DNA from: Actinomyces gerencseriae DSM 6844
GTDB lineage: Bacteria > Actinomycetota > Actinomycetes > Actinomycetales > Actinomycetaceae
DNA: 64,000 bases
Reading direction: 5' to 3'
Assembly (NCBI RefSeq): GCF_000429265.1
Contig: NZ_KE386872.1
Location: 257,622 to 321,621, forward strand
Below are positions 33,027 to 42,246 of the stretch, piece after piece. How positions within the stretch are numbered: the first letter of the stretch is position 1; every line of letters begins with the position of its first letter. Both the position numbers and the translations under genes were made by a program. Below the pieces are notes generated by a model that saw only the letters and a list, made by a program, of their open reading frames with translations, was not told the origin of the DNA and searched no databases.

Positions 33027-33111
33027 GAGGCTGGCATTTCGGCGCGAGTCCGACGACGGCGTCGTCCGGCTCGTGCAGGAATGCCCGCCTCGCGTAAGAA
33101 TGCCCGCCTCG
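33027..33111. repeat. palindromic intergenic element, family II copy 2
   Basis: The arm at 33027-33051 matches 25 nt of the element at 16441-16465 (reverse strand), and the flanking CGACGACGGCG is shared. The right arm is degraded. Two near-copies of GAATGCCCGCCTCG follow at 33079 and 33098. The remaining sequence between 32881 and 33197 shows no gene. Confidence 0.55.
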
Positions 33112-33196
33112 ACGGACTACGCGACCCGTCGGGGCGCGATGGCGCGGTGGGCGCGTCAGTCGTCCAGGTAGGAGACGCAGTCGATAGGCGTGCCCA

Positions 33197-34921
33197 TCAG
33201 GCTCGACGATACCTGGTGGTGATATCGCCCCGACCGCCATCCGTCAGAACGGCTCCCGCCTCCTTGAGACGTCTGAGCGCGTACATCACCTGGCGTGAGG
33301 ACAGGTGCGTGGCCTCGACGATCTGCTGGCGCGTGCGCGGCCCGCCCTCAAGACAGGCCCAGACGGTGGGCGCATTGGTGGACAGGGCGGAGATCTCCGC
33401 GGGAACAGTGACGGCCTTGACGTCGGAAGCCGGCCGAGCGCCGTCGGAGGCCAAAACGTAGGAGGTGGAGCCGCGTTGTCCTCGGGCCTCGGCATAGCCC
33501 CGGTTCACCAGCTCCTGGAGCTGACGACGGGCCTGCTGGGAGTCGCAGCCGAAGCGACGGCGGTAGGAGGAGTTCGTCCATGAGGTTCCATGCCGCATCT
33601 CGACAAGCGCGTGGCGCTGCTCGACGCCGAGGCCGTGGGCCTCGAGGTCGGACAGCCAGGTGAGATCCTCGGGCGAGAGGAGGGCGCCTCGGGGGAGCAG
33701 GGCCGTGAAGCGCACACCGGTGTCCTGAAAGCGGACGGACTCCATGTCCGCGTCTCGCAGGGCGCGCCGGACCTCCCGAATCCCGGAGCCCAAGCCTTCG
33801 ATCACGCGCCGTCCCTCGTAGTCCGTGGCGAAGGTGCAGATGGTGTAGAGGTGCTCGTTGACCGCAGACTTCCCGTCGCGTGTACCGAGCTGGTCCACAC
33901 TCAGCCCCCAGAGACCACCTGGGCTGGAGATGATGAGACGGTCGTGCAGCAGACGGATCTCAACCCCTTTCGAGAGCGCGGGCTCGGAGAGGTCTCGATG
34001 GACGAGAGCGTTGGCGATGAGCTCGCGAACCGCGATGAGCGGGAACTCGTGGACATCGCGGCCGTGCCCGTCATCCCCGAACCGGATGCGTGTCTGCGTG
34101 GCGCGTGCGACCCAGTCGACGGCATCGGTGAGCATCTGCGGCAGGGGGCCCGCGACCGTGAGTCGATCCGTTGCCCTGACTCCGTCGTTGGCACCGGTGA
34201 CGGCGGCCGTGATGGACAGGCCGGGGAACTGCCTCTGGGGATAACGGCCCAGTGCGTACAGTCCTGCCAGGGTCGCCTCTCCGTCCTCGGTGAGAACATT
34301 CAGATTGAGGAGGACCTCGGCGTCGGACTGGCCGGTCAGCGCGGTGGAGCCGGTACGAACCGCTCGGAGGAAGCGCTGGACCAGGTCGCCCTCGAGGTTG
34401 TCCACGGAGGTGCCGGGAACGGCAACGGAGTCCTGTCGGGGGCGCTGGTGCCGGAGAAGGAGCTGCTGCTGCTCCTGTTGAGACATGCGGTAGTCGCCGT
34501 CGTACTGACGAAGGTACGCCGATCCTGTCTCCCGCCACCGGCATGGCTTGCTGTTGATGGGGACTTCCTGCACATTGGCGGCGATGACGGTCTTGCCGTC
34601 AATGGCGATGGAACGCGGATCGACAGCGATCTCGGTGGAGAAGCCCTGACGGGCCTGCGAGACGAGGGCCTGCTGGAGCTCGTGCGGCTGCTGGACTCCG
34701 ATGACGGAAACCGGGTCCTCGCCGATGCCCAGGAGGATGGTGCCGCCTCCAGGGAGGTTCGCGAAGGCCGACAGTGTGGGGCCGAGGGCCGCGCGGGAGT
34801 ACTCGGAGAAGGTCTTCGCCTCGATCTCAAGGCAGTCGCCGCCCTCCAGCTCTAAACGAGCGAGGGCCTCCGTGAGGTCATCCAGATCGACAATCACATG
34901 GCGATTGTACATGGAGTGCAC
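33197..34921 (-). CDS. AlbA_2 (Schlafen-like) domain transcriptional regulator
   Basis: The 574-residue protein (GTG 34921; ATG 34912 is an alternative) has an N-terminal AlbA_2-type domain (E-I-E-A-K-T-F ... A-F-A-N-L-P-G-G-G-T-I-L-L-G-I), a central GHKL-like ATP-binding region (R-E-L-I-A-N-A-L-V-H-R-D) and two C-terminal winged-helix parts (R-R-R-F-G-C-D-S-Q-Q-A-R and R-T-R-Q-Q-I-V-E-A-T). Such proteins are putative ATP-dependent transcriptional regulators. TATACA upstream of the start (minus strand near 34942) could be a -10 box of a nearly leaderless transcript. A second, shorter member is at 61786-63210. Targets are unknown. Confidence 0.75.
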   Translation of the reverse strand: MHSMYNRHVIVDLDDLTEALARLELEGGDCLEIEAKTFSEYSRAALGPTLSAFANLPGGGTILLGIGEDPVSVIGVQQPHELQQALVSQARQGFSTEIAVDPRSIAIDGKTVIAANVQEVPINSKPCRWRETGSAYLRQYDGDYRMSQQEQQQLLLRHQRPRQDSVAVPGTSVDNLEGDLVQRFLRAVRTGSTALTGQSDAEVLLNLNVLTEDGEATLAGLYALGRYPQRQFPGLSITAAVTGANDGVRATDRLTVAGPLPQMLTDAVDWVARATQTRIRFGDDGHGRDVHEFPLIAVRELIANALVHRDLSEPALSKGVEIRLLHDRLIISSPGGLWGLSVDQLGTRDGKSAVNEHLYTICTFATDYEGRRVIEGLGSGIREVRRALRDADMESVRFQDTGVRFTALLPRGALLSPEDLTWLSDLEAHGLGVEQRHALVEMRHGTSWTNSSYRRRFGCDSQQARRQLQELVNRGYAEARGQRGSTSYVLASDGARPASDVKAVTVPAEISALSTNAPTVWACLEGGPRTRQQIVEATHLSSRQVMYALRRLKEAGAVLTDGGRGDITTRYRRA

Positions 34922-35007
34922 ATGGAGGGTTCCGGAGTGTATATGAGGTGTTCATGAAGGGGCTGCCGTCAGGCTGAGCCCGGGCGTGCTCCACGAGGCT
35001 TGGGTCG

Positions 35008-35094
35008 TACTGGCTGGGAGGTGGGTGTACTCCACGGGGTTCGGGGTCTCGTGCAGTACGGACAACCCCTGGCCAGTAGCCCCCGAACCCCGTG
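35008..35094 (-). terminator. nested inverted repeats downstream of purB
   Basis: A perfect 14-bp stem (35033-35046 with 35081-35094) encloses a 34-nt loop, and an interleaved pair TACTGGC/GCCAGTA (35008-35014 and 35072-35078) cannot form at the same time. It lies 65 bp after the minus-strand purB stop and before the AlbA_2 promoter. A terminator or switchable structure is possible. Confidence 0.4.
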
Positions 35095-35158
35095 CAGTGC
35101 GGGCGGTGCGCCTGGCCCGGCCGGCGATGCCCGGCCGGAGACTCGTGGCCCGCGGGCC

Positions 35159-36604
35159 TCAGTCGTCCAGGTGGGCGACGAGCTCGGCGGCCAGGCCCGT
35201 GTAGGTGGCGGGCGTCAGGGCGAGCAGTCGCGCCTCGACGTCGTCGGGCATGCCGAGTCCGGAGATGAACTCGCGCATGCTCTCGGGCGTGACCTTCTTG
35301 CCGCGGGTGAGCTCCTTGAGGCGCTCGTAGGGGTCGGCCATGCCGGTGGCCCCGGCGACGGCGGCCGCCCGCATGGCCTGCTGGACGGGCTCGCCGAGCA
35401 CCTCCCAGGTGGCCTCCAGGTCCTCGGTCAGGCGGGCGCGGTCGACGTCGAGCCCGGCCAGGCCGCGGCGGATGTTGTCGACGGCCAGCAGCGAGTGCCC
35501 CAGGGCCACGCCCACGTTGCGCTGCGTGGTGGAGTCGGTGAGATCGCGCTGGAGGCGGGAGGTGACGAGCGTGGCGGCCAGCGTGTCCAGCAGCGAGCAG
35601 GAGATCTCCAGGTTGGCCTCGCCGTTCTCGAAGCGGATCGGGTTGACCTTGTGCGGCATGGTCGACGAGCCGGTGGAGCCCTGCGCGGCGAGGCGCTGGC
35701 GGAAGTATCCCAGCGAGATGTAGGTCCACACGTCGGTGGCCAGGTTGTGGGCGATGCGGTTGAAGCGGGCGACGTCGGAGTAGAGCTCGGCCTGCCAGTC
35801 GTGGGACTCGATCTGCGTGGTCAGCGGGTTCCAGGTCAGGCCCAGGTGCTCGACGAGGCCGCGGCCCACCGCCTGCCAGTCGGCGCCGGGCACGGCCACG
35901 ACGTGCGCGCCGAAGGTGCCGGTGGCGCCGTTGATCTTGCCCAGGTACTCGGCGGACTCGACGCGGCGCACCTGGCGGCGCAGGCGGTGGGCCAGGACCG
36001 CCAGCTCCTTGCCGAGGGTGGTGGGGGTGGCCGGCTGGCCGTGCGTGCGCGCCAGCATGGCGGCGTCGGCGTACTCGCGGGCCATGGCGGCCAGGTCCTC
36101 GACCAGGCCGCGAGCGGCCGGCAGCCAGACCTGCTCGACGGCGGCGCGGATGGTCAGGGCGTAGGAGAGGTTGTTGATGTCCTCGCTGGTGCAGAAGATG
36201 TGGACGATCTCGCCGACCGTGGGCAGCACGGTGGGGCCGCCGTCGGCGCCGACGACGCCGGGGGACTGCGCGGCCACGGCCAGGCGCCGCTTGAGGAGGT
36301 ATTCGACGGCCTTGACGTCATGGCGGGTGACGGCCTCGATGTCGGCCAGCTCGGCGATCGTCTCGGCCCCGAAGCCCTCGACGATTCCGCGCAGGTAGGT
36401 CTTCTCCGTCTCGCTCAGGCGAGGGGCACCGGGCAGGACGCCGTGGTCGGTCAGGTGGATGAGCCACTCGACCTCGACCTTGAGGCGGGCCCGGTTGAGG
36501 GCGGCCTCGGACAGGTGATTGACCAGTGGGGAGGCTATTGCGCGATAGCGGCCGTCCAGGGGGCCCAGGGCGATGGCGGGGGACACGGCGGAGAGGTCGA
36601 CCAT
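35159..36604 (-). CDS. purB: adenylosuccinate lyase
   Basis: The 481-residue enzyme cleaves adenylosuccinate and SAICAR to release fumarate in purine synthesis. The fumarase/lyase signature G-S-S-T-M-P-H-K-V-N-P lies near residue 310-320, and R-T-H-G-Q-P-A-T-P-T-T-L-G-K carries the conserved active-site His region. I start at ATG 36604 (M-V-D-L-S-A-V-S-P); the frame is open further upstream but that part is Arg/Pro-rich and unlike the family. It stands alone, with no other pur gene nearby. Confidence 0.95.
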   Translation of the reverse strand: MVDLSAVSPAIALGPLDGRYRAIASPLVNHLSEAALNRARLKVEVEWLIHLTDHGVLPGAPRLSETEKTYLRGIVEGFGAETIAELADIEAVTRHDVKAVEYLLKRRLAVAAQSPGVVGADGGPTVLPTVGEIVHIFCTSEDINNLSYALTIRAAVEQVWLPAARGLVEDLAAMAREYADAAMLARTHGQPATPTTLGKELAVLAHRLRRQVRRVESAEYLGKINGATGTFGAHVVAVPGADWQAVGRGLVEHLGLTWNPLTTQIESHDWQAELYSDVARFNRIAHNLATDVWTYISLGYFRQRLAAQGSTGSSTMPHKVNPIRFENGEANLEISCSLLDTLAATLVTSRLQRDLTDSTTQRNVGVALGHSLLAVDNIRRGLAGLDVDRARLTEDLEATWEVLGEPVQQAMRAAAVAGATGMADPYERLKELTRGKKVTPESMREFISGLGMPDDVEARLLALTPATYTGLAAELVAHLDD

Positions 36605-36943
36605 GGGGTCATTATGGGGCTCGTCATGGGGACGGCGCGGATCTCGGCTCGCCGACGGGGGCGATGCGGCTGGATGGGGTGCGGGAGGAGCCGGTTCGGC
36701 CCGAGGATGATGCCTGATGGCGTCCGTGTAGGAGATTTGGACAATCCGGTGCGACTGGTCGCCGGGGCCCTCTCGCCGCCGGTGCCGAGCCGGTTCGGGG
36801 CGCCGAGTCCTCACGGCGTGACGGGTCCCCACGGGGCGACGCGGCTGTGAGCGGGCCACCAGGCCGGCGGGCGACGACGCTCGCGGAGGCCTCTCTCGCA
36901 CTGAGCAGGATGGCGTCGCTCCGGCTCGACGCTCCGCCCCGGC
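36605..36943. other. intergenic region without recognisable gene
   Basis: The 339 bp between the starts/ends of purB and pepC contain no supported gene. I see only GC-rich sequence and no strong hairpin or repeat; the purB promoter presumably lies at the left end. Confidence 0.4.
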
Positions 36944-38260
36944 TCAGAGCATCGGGTCCCAGCTGGGCAGGATGACCGGGTCGGCCTCCAGCGCCGCCCG
37001 CACCTCCTCGGGCAGGCGACTGGCGCGCACGACCACCTGGAAGACGTACTCGTCGAACCACGAGTCGTTCATGGTGTGGAAGCCCTTCTCGCCGACCTTG
37101 TCGCCCCAGGAGTTCTCCACCCGCCAGCGCCGCGGCGCGCCGTCGAGGAGGTCCACGCCCGTCAGGCACATGGCATGGGTGAGCGCCGACTCGCGCGCCA
37201 CCAGCCGCTCCGCCTTGGTCATGGACAGCTCGACGCCGTACAGGCCCTCGTAGTCGTGCAGGGCCGCGTCCCAGATCCCGGCGTCCTTGTCGCGCTGCTT
37301 GGCCACGTCGCAGGCGAACCACACCGGCTCGCCGTCGCGGATGGCCGCGATCGCGGCCGCCTTGAGCACGGACAGCTCGGCGGTGACGTGCTCCTGGGTG
37401 GGCTCGCCGATCATGATGTCGGTGCGGTCGATGCCGAACCTGGTGTTGAGGGGGATCTCGGGGCGCGGGTCGTGGGCGACCACGACGAACTCCTCCAGAC
37501 CGGTCGCGTAGCGCTCGGCGAACTCGCGCGGGGTCATCGTCCCGACGCGGTGGAAGGCCTTGTCCTTGTCCCGGTACTGCCACACGAACTCGGACGGCGG
37601 GGTGCCCAGGTGGATGACGAGGACCCGGTGGACGTCCTCCATCGCCGCCGCGCGGATCGGCTCGGGGTCCCCGCCGTCGGCCACGGCCGCGCGCAGGCGC
37701 AGGGCGGCCCGGCGCAGCACCGTGGCGAGGTGGTCGTTCATGGCGGCGGAGTTCGTGGCCGAGTCCGTGTCCGGCATGGCGTCGTGCGGCGCCATCCCGT
37801 ACTTGGCGACGATCCGGGCGAACTCCGGCCACCAGCCGCCGTCGCCGATCGGCTCGCGCAGGGCCGCGGTCACCTCCCGGTTGTCCAGCGGCCGCTCGGC
37901 GTCGGCGATGGCGCGGTCCAGGAAGGCGGCGGCCTTCTCCAGCTTGTCGTGGAAGTAGACGAAGCTCTGGCTCAGCTCCACCGACTCCACGTTCAGCTCC
38001 TTGATGAGGGAGGCGCGCAGGACGTTGAGGCCCGCGAAGGCCCAGCAGCGGCCCGAATGCCTTTGGTCGGTGATGGCGGCGTCGGGGATGAGGTCGGAGA
38101 CCGAGGTGTCGATCGAGGTGACGACGGCGCGGTCCAGAGTGAGCTTCTCGACGTTCGTGGTGGCCGTGGCATTGCCGGCGACGCGGGCGGCGGGGTCGGC
38201 GAGGACGGCGGCGTTGCGGGAGGCGACCCAGGCGGGGTCGACGGCGTGGGGGTCGGTCAT
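36944..38260 (-). CDS. pepC: aminopeptidase C (bleomycin hydrolase family, C1B)
   Basis: The 438-residue cytosolic cysteine aminopeptidase has all family landmarks: Q-x-x-x-G-R-C-W-A-F with nucleophile Cys72, His362 in T-H-A-M-C-L-T-G and Asn383 in V-E-N-S-W-G. Length matches the family (about 440-450). The start is ATG 38260; longer upstream extensions are Arg-rich and not conserved in type. It trims peptides from the N-terminus. It is a single gene with no obvious link to its neighbours. Confidence 0.94.
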   Translation of the reverse strand: MTDPHAVDPAWVASRNAAVLADPAARVAGNATATTNVEKLTLDRAVVTSIDTSVSDLIPDAAITDQRHSGRCWAFAGLNVLRASLIKELNVESVELSQSFVYFHDKLEKAAAFLDRAIADAERPLDNREVTAALREPIGDGGWWPEFARIVAKYGMAPHDAMPDTDSATNSAAMNDHLATVLRRAALRLRAAVADGGDPEPIRAAAMEDVHRVLVIHLGTPPSEFVWQYRDKDKAFHRVGTMTPREFAERYATGLEEFVVVAHDPRPEIPLNTRFGIDRTDIMIGEPTQEHVTAELSVLKAAAIAAIRDGEPVWFACDVAKQRDKDAGIWDAALHDYEGLYGVELSMTKAERLVARESALTHAMCLTGVDLLDGAPRRWRVENSWGDKVGEKGFHTMNDSWFDEYVFQVVVRASRLPEEVRAALEADPVILPSWDPML

Positions 38261-38347
38261 GGCGCGAGGGTAGCGCCGTCGCCCGTCATCTCGGGGCCCC
38301 GCCCCGCGGGCCGGCCCGCAACCGGTCGAGCGGCGCTGTGCGACCCT

Positions 38348-38429
38348 GGCCGTGGCCGGGCCGGCGGGGCCGGTTGACGACGGTGGATATGGCGGTCCAG
38401 CGCGGCCGTGGCCGGGCCGGCGGGGCCGG
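38348..38429. repeat. 26-bp direct repeat around 30 bp
   Basis: Positions 38348-38373 and 38404-38429 are identical over 26 bp (starting GGCCGTGGCCGGGCC), separated by 30 bp (period 56). It lies upstream of pepC. It resembles the 61-bp-period units elsewhere but is shorter in both parts. Confidence 0.7.
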
Positions 38430-38486
38430 CCGTGTCGGGGCGGCCGCCGCGGGGAGTGGGCCGGTGCGGCGCCAACGGCGGCGCCC

Positions 38487-38693
38487 TTACGTCCTTCGCT
38501 CGCTCTGCTTCCGCTCGCCTCGCCGAGGTGGGCGAATGCGTCGTCTCTCACTGAGGAGGGACAGGCCCGCCAGGAGGATCAGCAGTGGCACGGTCGCCTT
38601 CGAGGGCAGTGAGGGCCAGTCGAGGAGGAGATCGCCGAGGCTCAGCACGATCAGCAGGACCGCCAGCGCCAGGATCGTTGCGCGCAGGATCAT
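38487..38693 (-). CDS. small two-helix membrane protein
   Basis: I start at ATG 38693, which follows GGGAGGCG; the frame extends to 38759. The 68-residue product has two hydrophobic helices (L-R-A-T-I-L-A-L-A-V-L-L-I-V-L and T-V-P-L-L-I-L-L-A-G-L) with a short loop and a very basic C-terminus. It follows the toxin-type operon by 42 bp on the same strand and may be an accessory or immunity-like component. No family recognised. Confidence 0.5.
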   Translation of the reverse strand: MILRATILALAVLLIVLSLGDLLLDWPSLPSKATVPLLILLAGLSLLSERRRIRPPRRGERKQSERRT

Positions 38694-38734
38694 CCGTCGC
38701 CTCCCGGGACCGTCCGTCGTCTGCCCGCTGGGGG

Positions 38735-39424
38735 TCAGGGTTCGTGGACGGGCCTGCACTCTTCATCCTCGTCTTCGCCGTCTCGCGGGCTGGAGCAGTC
38801 GTAGATCGTGATGCCGGGGTCGGGTTCCAGGCGGATCAGGAATCCCGAGAGGGGGCCGCATCTTCCCAGCCAGCCCGGGGGGATGCCGATGCCTGCGAAG
38901 TCCCTGTAGAGGCGTTCTGACAGTGGTTCGGGCCAGACCTCTACCAGGGTGAGTGTTCCCAGGCCGCCGATGTGCTCCGACTCGCCCAACTTCAGTTCGA
39001 CGTCGTTGTAGGCCGTGTCCGTCGCCTTCCGGCTCCATCTGAAGGTGGCGACCCAGGAGTGGTGCTCCTCACGCAGGTTGCCGCCGTCGGCGAGGAAGAG
39101 ATCTGTATCGGTCCGCCATTGCCACTCGGTGTAGCAATAGTTGGCGCAGAAGTTGTAGATGTCTGGGTCGTGCAGGTTCACCGCGGTCGTCGTGCGTGTC
39201 GGTGGTCTGGTCCACCACAGGTCCAGTACCTCGACCGTTGCGATCGTCGTCGTCATGACGGCGATCACCAGGAGCGCCCGTGCGGTCAGACGCAGCGCGC
39301 GCAGCGCTATGCGCAGGGCGGGCGGCCGGTCGGCCCGGGCTCGCCGGGCCCTGGCCGCCCGGGCGGCCAGCCTGGCTGCGGCTCGCCTCCGCCAGCTGGT
39401 CGTCATCCGCCAGCGCATCATCAC
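38735..39424 (-). CDS. single-pass membrane protein, putative partner of the calpain-like toxin
   Basis: The start (GTG 39424, with ATGs at 39421 and 39418) lies 3 bp after the toxin stop, so the two are tightly coupled. The 229-residue protein has a long Arg/Ala-rich N-terminus, one membrane segment (A-L-L-V-I-A-V-M-T-T-T-I-A-T-V) and an outward domain with Cys in F-C-A-N-Y-C-Y. The genetic position behind a putative exported protease is where an immunity protein would be expected, and a membrane anchor facing the toxin's site of action would fit. This is inference; no immunity family is recognised. Confidence 0.5.
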   Translation of the reverse strand: MMMRWRMTTSWRRRAAARLAARAARARRARADRPPALRIALRALRLTARALLVIAVMTTTIATVEVLDLWWTRPPTRTTTAVNLHDPDIYNFCANYCYTEWQWRTDTDLFLADGGNLREEHHSWVATFRWSRKATDTAYNDVELKLGESEHIGGLGTLTLVEVWPEPLSERLYRDFAGIGIPPGWLGRCGPLSGFLIRLEPDPGITIYDCSSPRDGEDEDEECRPVHEP

Positions 39425-39427
39425 CCG

Positions 39428-40828
39428 TCAACCGCCGATCTCCGTCGATTCGAAGAACTTCTCGTAGTCCTCCCGACTGATCCGAATGACGCCCGTCCCC
39501 TCGACGCGGTCCCCATGGTTCTCGCCATCCGACTCTATGATGTGGCCGTCACCGTTCGCGTCATGACCGAAGCCGTCATCCCCCGCCTCCTTGCTGTTCG
39601 CCCACGGATTGCGCAGTGTCACGGTGTCCTCGTCCATCTCCACCACGCTGTAGCCGTGCCAGCTGTGGAATTCGAAGTCCCTGGTGCCGCCATTCTCGGC
39701 ATCCACGTCGCTCTGGTCCACGTGCCCGTCGCCAGTGACGTCGGCGACGCCCGGCAGCATCCTGGATGACGAGGATCCCGATGACGCGACCACGGGCCTC
39801 TCCTCGTCGACCGCCTCCTCCATCTTCTCCCATTCATCGTCGTCGTAGGTGTCCCCTGGATAGGGGATGAATCCTAAAGCCTTGCCGTAGTTATCCACTT
39901 TCGAGGGCCTCTTCCCGGTGAGGGCGAGCAAGGCGTCCTGCGGCTGGCCGCCTTCCACGTAGTCGGTGCCGTAGAGCGTGGAGTAGGCTCTCTCGTAGAT
40001 GTTGATCAAACTGGGGTTGAATGGTCCTGGGCTATACGCGCCATTGGTGTAGTAGTCGTGCACGAGGACGACGCGCTGCTCCCCGTTGGAGTCGTAGAGC
40101 TTGACCTCGTAAGCCTTCTCGTCCTCGTTCCAGGTGACGTTCTCGCGCAGGCGCTTCTCCTCCTCCGGGTCCTGAGTCACCGAATACAGAGCAGCGAGGA
40201 AGAAGCAGTCGCCGATTTCGCCCTGCTTGGTGGTGCTCCACGGAACCGGGTACTTGCCGGTGATCTGATCGTTGATCCACGGAAGCCCATGGGGGCCGAA
40301 CGGGTCGCTTGAGATTGGTTTCTTAGCCTCCTTCTTCTTGTTTCCGATGCCGTTCGAGCCCCCGGCGTCCGCCTCGGATCCTCCCTGGAGCCGGGCCGCC
40401 GCGTCGAGCGCGGCGGCGTGAAGACGCGTCATCACATCGGCGCGGGCGCGCACTAGCGTCGCCATCTCCGGCAGGGCCCCGGCGCCCCCGACCGCATGCA
40501 GGCACCGGGCCTGAGCCCGCAGCGCCTCCACCTCCGCCTGCGCCAACTGGAGGAATGCGGCATAGCCGTTCAGCACGTCCGCACCGAACCGCATGCGCTC
40601 GGCCACCTGACCGAGGCCCGAGCCGACGGCGGTCGCATGCGCGGCGAAGGCCCGGGCTGACAGGCCCTCCCAGGAGGGCGTTGCCCGTGTCGCGGTCGCG
40701 GTGCTCTCCAGCGCCTCGCCGACCGTGTGCGATGTCTCCAGCCATGATGTGGCGACTTCCCGGACTCGTGCGGGATCTCCCGGAACGGCTTCGATGAGAT
40801 CAGCACCCGCCGCTGCTGTCGTCACCAT
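39428..40828 (-). CDS. WXG-type secreted protein with calpain-like cysteine protease domain
   Basis: The 466-residue protein starts with a helical WXG-like domain (S-W-E-G-L-S at about residue 52) of about 150 residues, as found in proteins exported by type VII systems. After a basic linker a calpain (C2)-type protease domain follows: G-E-I-G-D-C-F-F-L-A-A-L gives Cys207, H-S-W-H-G-Y-S-V gives His391 and R-N-P-W-A-N gives Asn407, so the full triad is present. Two acidic loops (D-V-T-G-D-G-H-V-D and D-A-N-G-D-G-H-I) look like EF-hand or dockerin calcium sites, consistent with calcium activation outside the cell. It overlaps the upstream WXG-like gene by one base. A polymorphic-toxin role is likely. 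Confidence 0.72.
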   Translation of the reverse strand: MVTTAAAGADLIEAVPGDPARVREVATSWLETSHTVGEALESTATATRATPSWEGLSARAFAAHATAVGSGLGQVAERMRFGADVLNGYAAFLQLAQAEVEALRAQARCLHAVGGAGALPEMATLVRARADVMTRLHAAALDAAARLQGGSEADAGGSNGIGNKKKEAKKPISSDPFGPHGLPWINDQITGKYPVPWSTTKQGEIGDCFFLAALYSVTQDPEEEKRLRENVTWNEDEKAYEVKLYDSNGEQRVVLVHDYYTNGAYSPGPFNPSLINIYERAYSTLYGTDYVEGGQPQDALLALTGKRPSKVDNYGKALGFIPYPGDTYDDDEWEKMEEAVDEERPVVASSGSSSSRMLPGVADVTGDGHVDQSDVDAENGGTRDFEFHSWHGYSVVEMDEDTVTLRNPWANSKEAGDDGFGHDANGDGHIIESDGENHGDRVEGTGVIRISREDYEKFFESTEIGG

Positions 40829-41184
40829 CAGCGCAGGCCTCCCATGCTCCTCGTTCCTCCTATGCCGAGCCCGGAGGCGGCGCCCCCGGCGCCGGGCGTC
40901 CGATGCCCGAGTGCCGTCGCGGCGTCCGCGGCCTCCTCATCGCTTCGTCGCAGACGATCGGCCGTGCTCAGCAGGGCGTCGACAACACCATCCGCCGCGC
41001 TCCTGCCCGCCATCGCCTCCTCGCGGCACGACAGCGCCCACGCCGAGGCCGCGGAGGCCAGCGCATCATCGCCGAATGCGTCCGCGCTCCCGTGCGCCGG
41101 GAACACCCGCGCCAAATCGTCGACGCACTGCTCCATGGCTCTCCGCGCCGCACGCAACTCGTCATAAACAACAGCCAGGGTCAT
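40828..41184 (-). CDS. WXG100/ESX-like small secretion partner
   Basis: This 118-residue helical protein (ATG 41184, preceded by AGGGAGAGAG) has Trp in A-S-A-W-A-L-S-C-R in place of a strict W-x-G, and a Gly-rich tail. Its stop overlaps the start of the protease-toxin gene (ATGA). Small helical partners of this kind pair with WXG-type toxins for export. No secretion ATPase gene is in the window. Confidence 0.6.
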   Translation of the reverse strand: MTLAVVYDELRAARRAMEQCVDDLARVFPAHGSADAFGDDALASAASAWALSCREEAMAGRSAADGVVDALLSTADRLRRSDEEAADAATALGHRTPGAGGAASGLGIGGTRSMGGLR

Positions 41185-41432
41185 GGTGAACTCTCTCCCT
41201 GGTTCAGGAATGCCGGGTTGAGTGACGTCGCTAACAGTAACACGTGTCACTGCCGGGCCACGAGATCGACTTTTGGATGAGGCCGCCGTCGCCGTCGGCC
41301 TCGCGCCGACCTGCTCGGTTCGACGCACGGACGCGGGTGGCGCGCGAGGATCCGGGCGGCACGCGGGTGAGACGGCGGCGGACTCCGGCTCCCGGGTGCG
41401 CCTCGCGGACCGGAGACGCTAGTCTCGCCCGC

Positions 41433-42056
41433 ATGAGTGAGCGCCAGGAGCAGTGGGAAGCGCGTTATGCCGCCGTCGACCGGCTGTGGTCCGGGCACCC
41501 CAACGACTGGCTGCCCGAGTTCGCGGACCCCTGGAAGCCGGGGCGCGCCCTCGATCTGGGCTGCGGTGAGGGCGCCGACGCCGTCTGGCTCGCCGAGCGC
41601 GGCTGGGACGTCGTCGGCCTCGACCTGTCCGCCACCGCGATCGCGCGCATGGAGGCCGAGGCCCGTGGGCGCGGTCTGGAGCAGCGGGTTCGCGGCATCG
41701 TCCTCGATGTGACGCACGAGGATCTGCCCGCGGGGCCGTTCGACCTCGTCGTCGCCTTCTACCTTCATGGCGGCCCGGAGCCCGGGTCGCTCGACCTGAT
41801 CGACCTCCTGGCCCGGGGCGCCGGGCTCGTGTCCCCCGGAGGCCGTCTGCTGACCGCCGTTCACTGCACCAACCCGCCGTGGCACGGCCATCATGGGCGC
41901 ACCTACACCCCCGCCGAGCTCCTCGCGGGCCTGGCCGGGGCGACGGAGGGATGGCGGGTCGAGGCCGGGCGGGAGCGGTGGCGGGAGGTCGTCGGGCCCG
42001 ACGGCGAGGCGGGTCGGCGCTCCGACGCCGTGGTCTGCGTGCGTCGACCCGCCTGA
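41433..42056 (+). CDS. class I SAM-dependent methyltransferase
   Basis: I start at ATG 41433; the upstream frame is Arg/Pro-rich. The 207-residue protein has the SAM-binding motif I A-L-D-L-G-C-G-E-G-A-D, an acidic residue in V-V-G-L-D-L-S, and motif D-L-V-V-A-F-Y-L-H. It resembles the tellurite-resistance TehB/thiopurine methyltransferase-like group. The substrate cannot be inferred from sequence. No operon partners. Confidence 0.8.
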   Translation: MSERQEQWEARYAAVDRLWSGHPNDWLPEFADPWKPGRALDLGCGEGADAVWLAERGWDVVGLDLSATAIARMEAEARGRGLEQRVRGIVLDVTHEDLPAGPFDLVVAFYLHGGPEPGSLDLIDLLARGAGLVSPGGRLLTAVHCTNPPWHGHHGRTYTPAELLAGLAGATEGWRVEAGRERWREVVGPDGEAGRRSDAVVCVRRPA

Positions 42057-42246
42057 GCGGTCCGCGGTCTGGGAGTGTGCGCTTGGGCGGCGTGCGCGCC
42101 CGGGTGACGCAGAACGGTAGGTGGGCCTCGTCGAAGAAGAGCGCGCGACCGAGCGCCCGGGTGACGCGCGTGCCTGGGTGGTTCGCTCGTTCGAGGCGCG
42201 AGTAGTCGATGGAGTCGAGCGATGTGCGTGCCCGAGGCGTGCTTGT

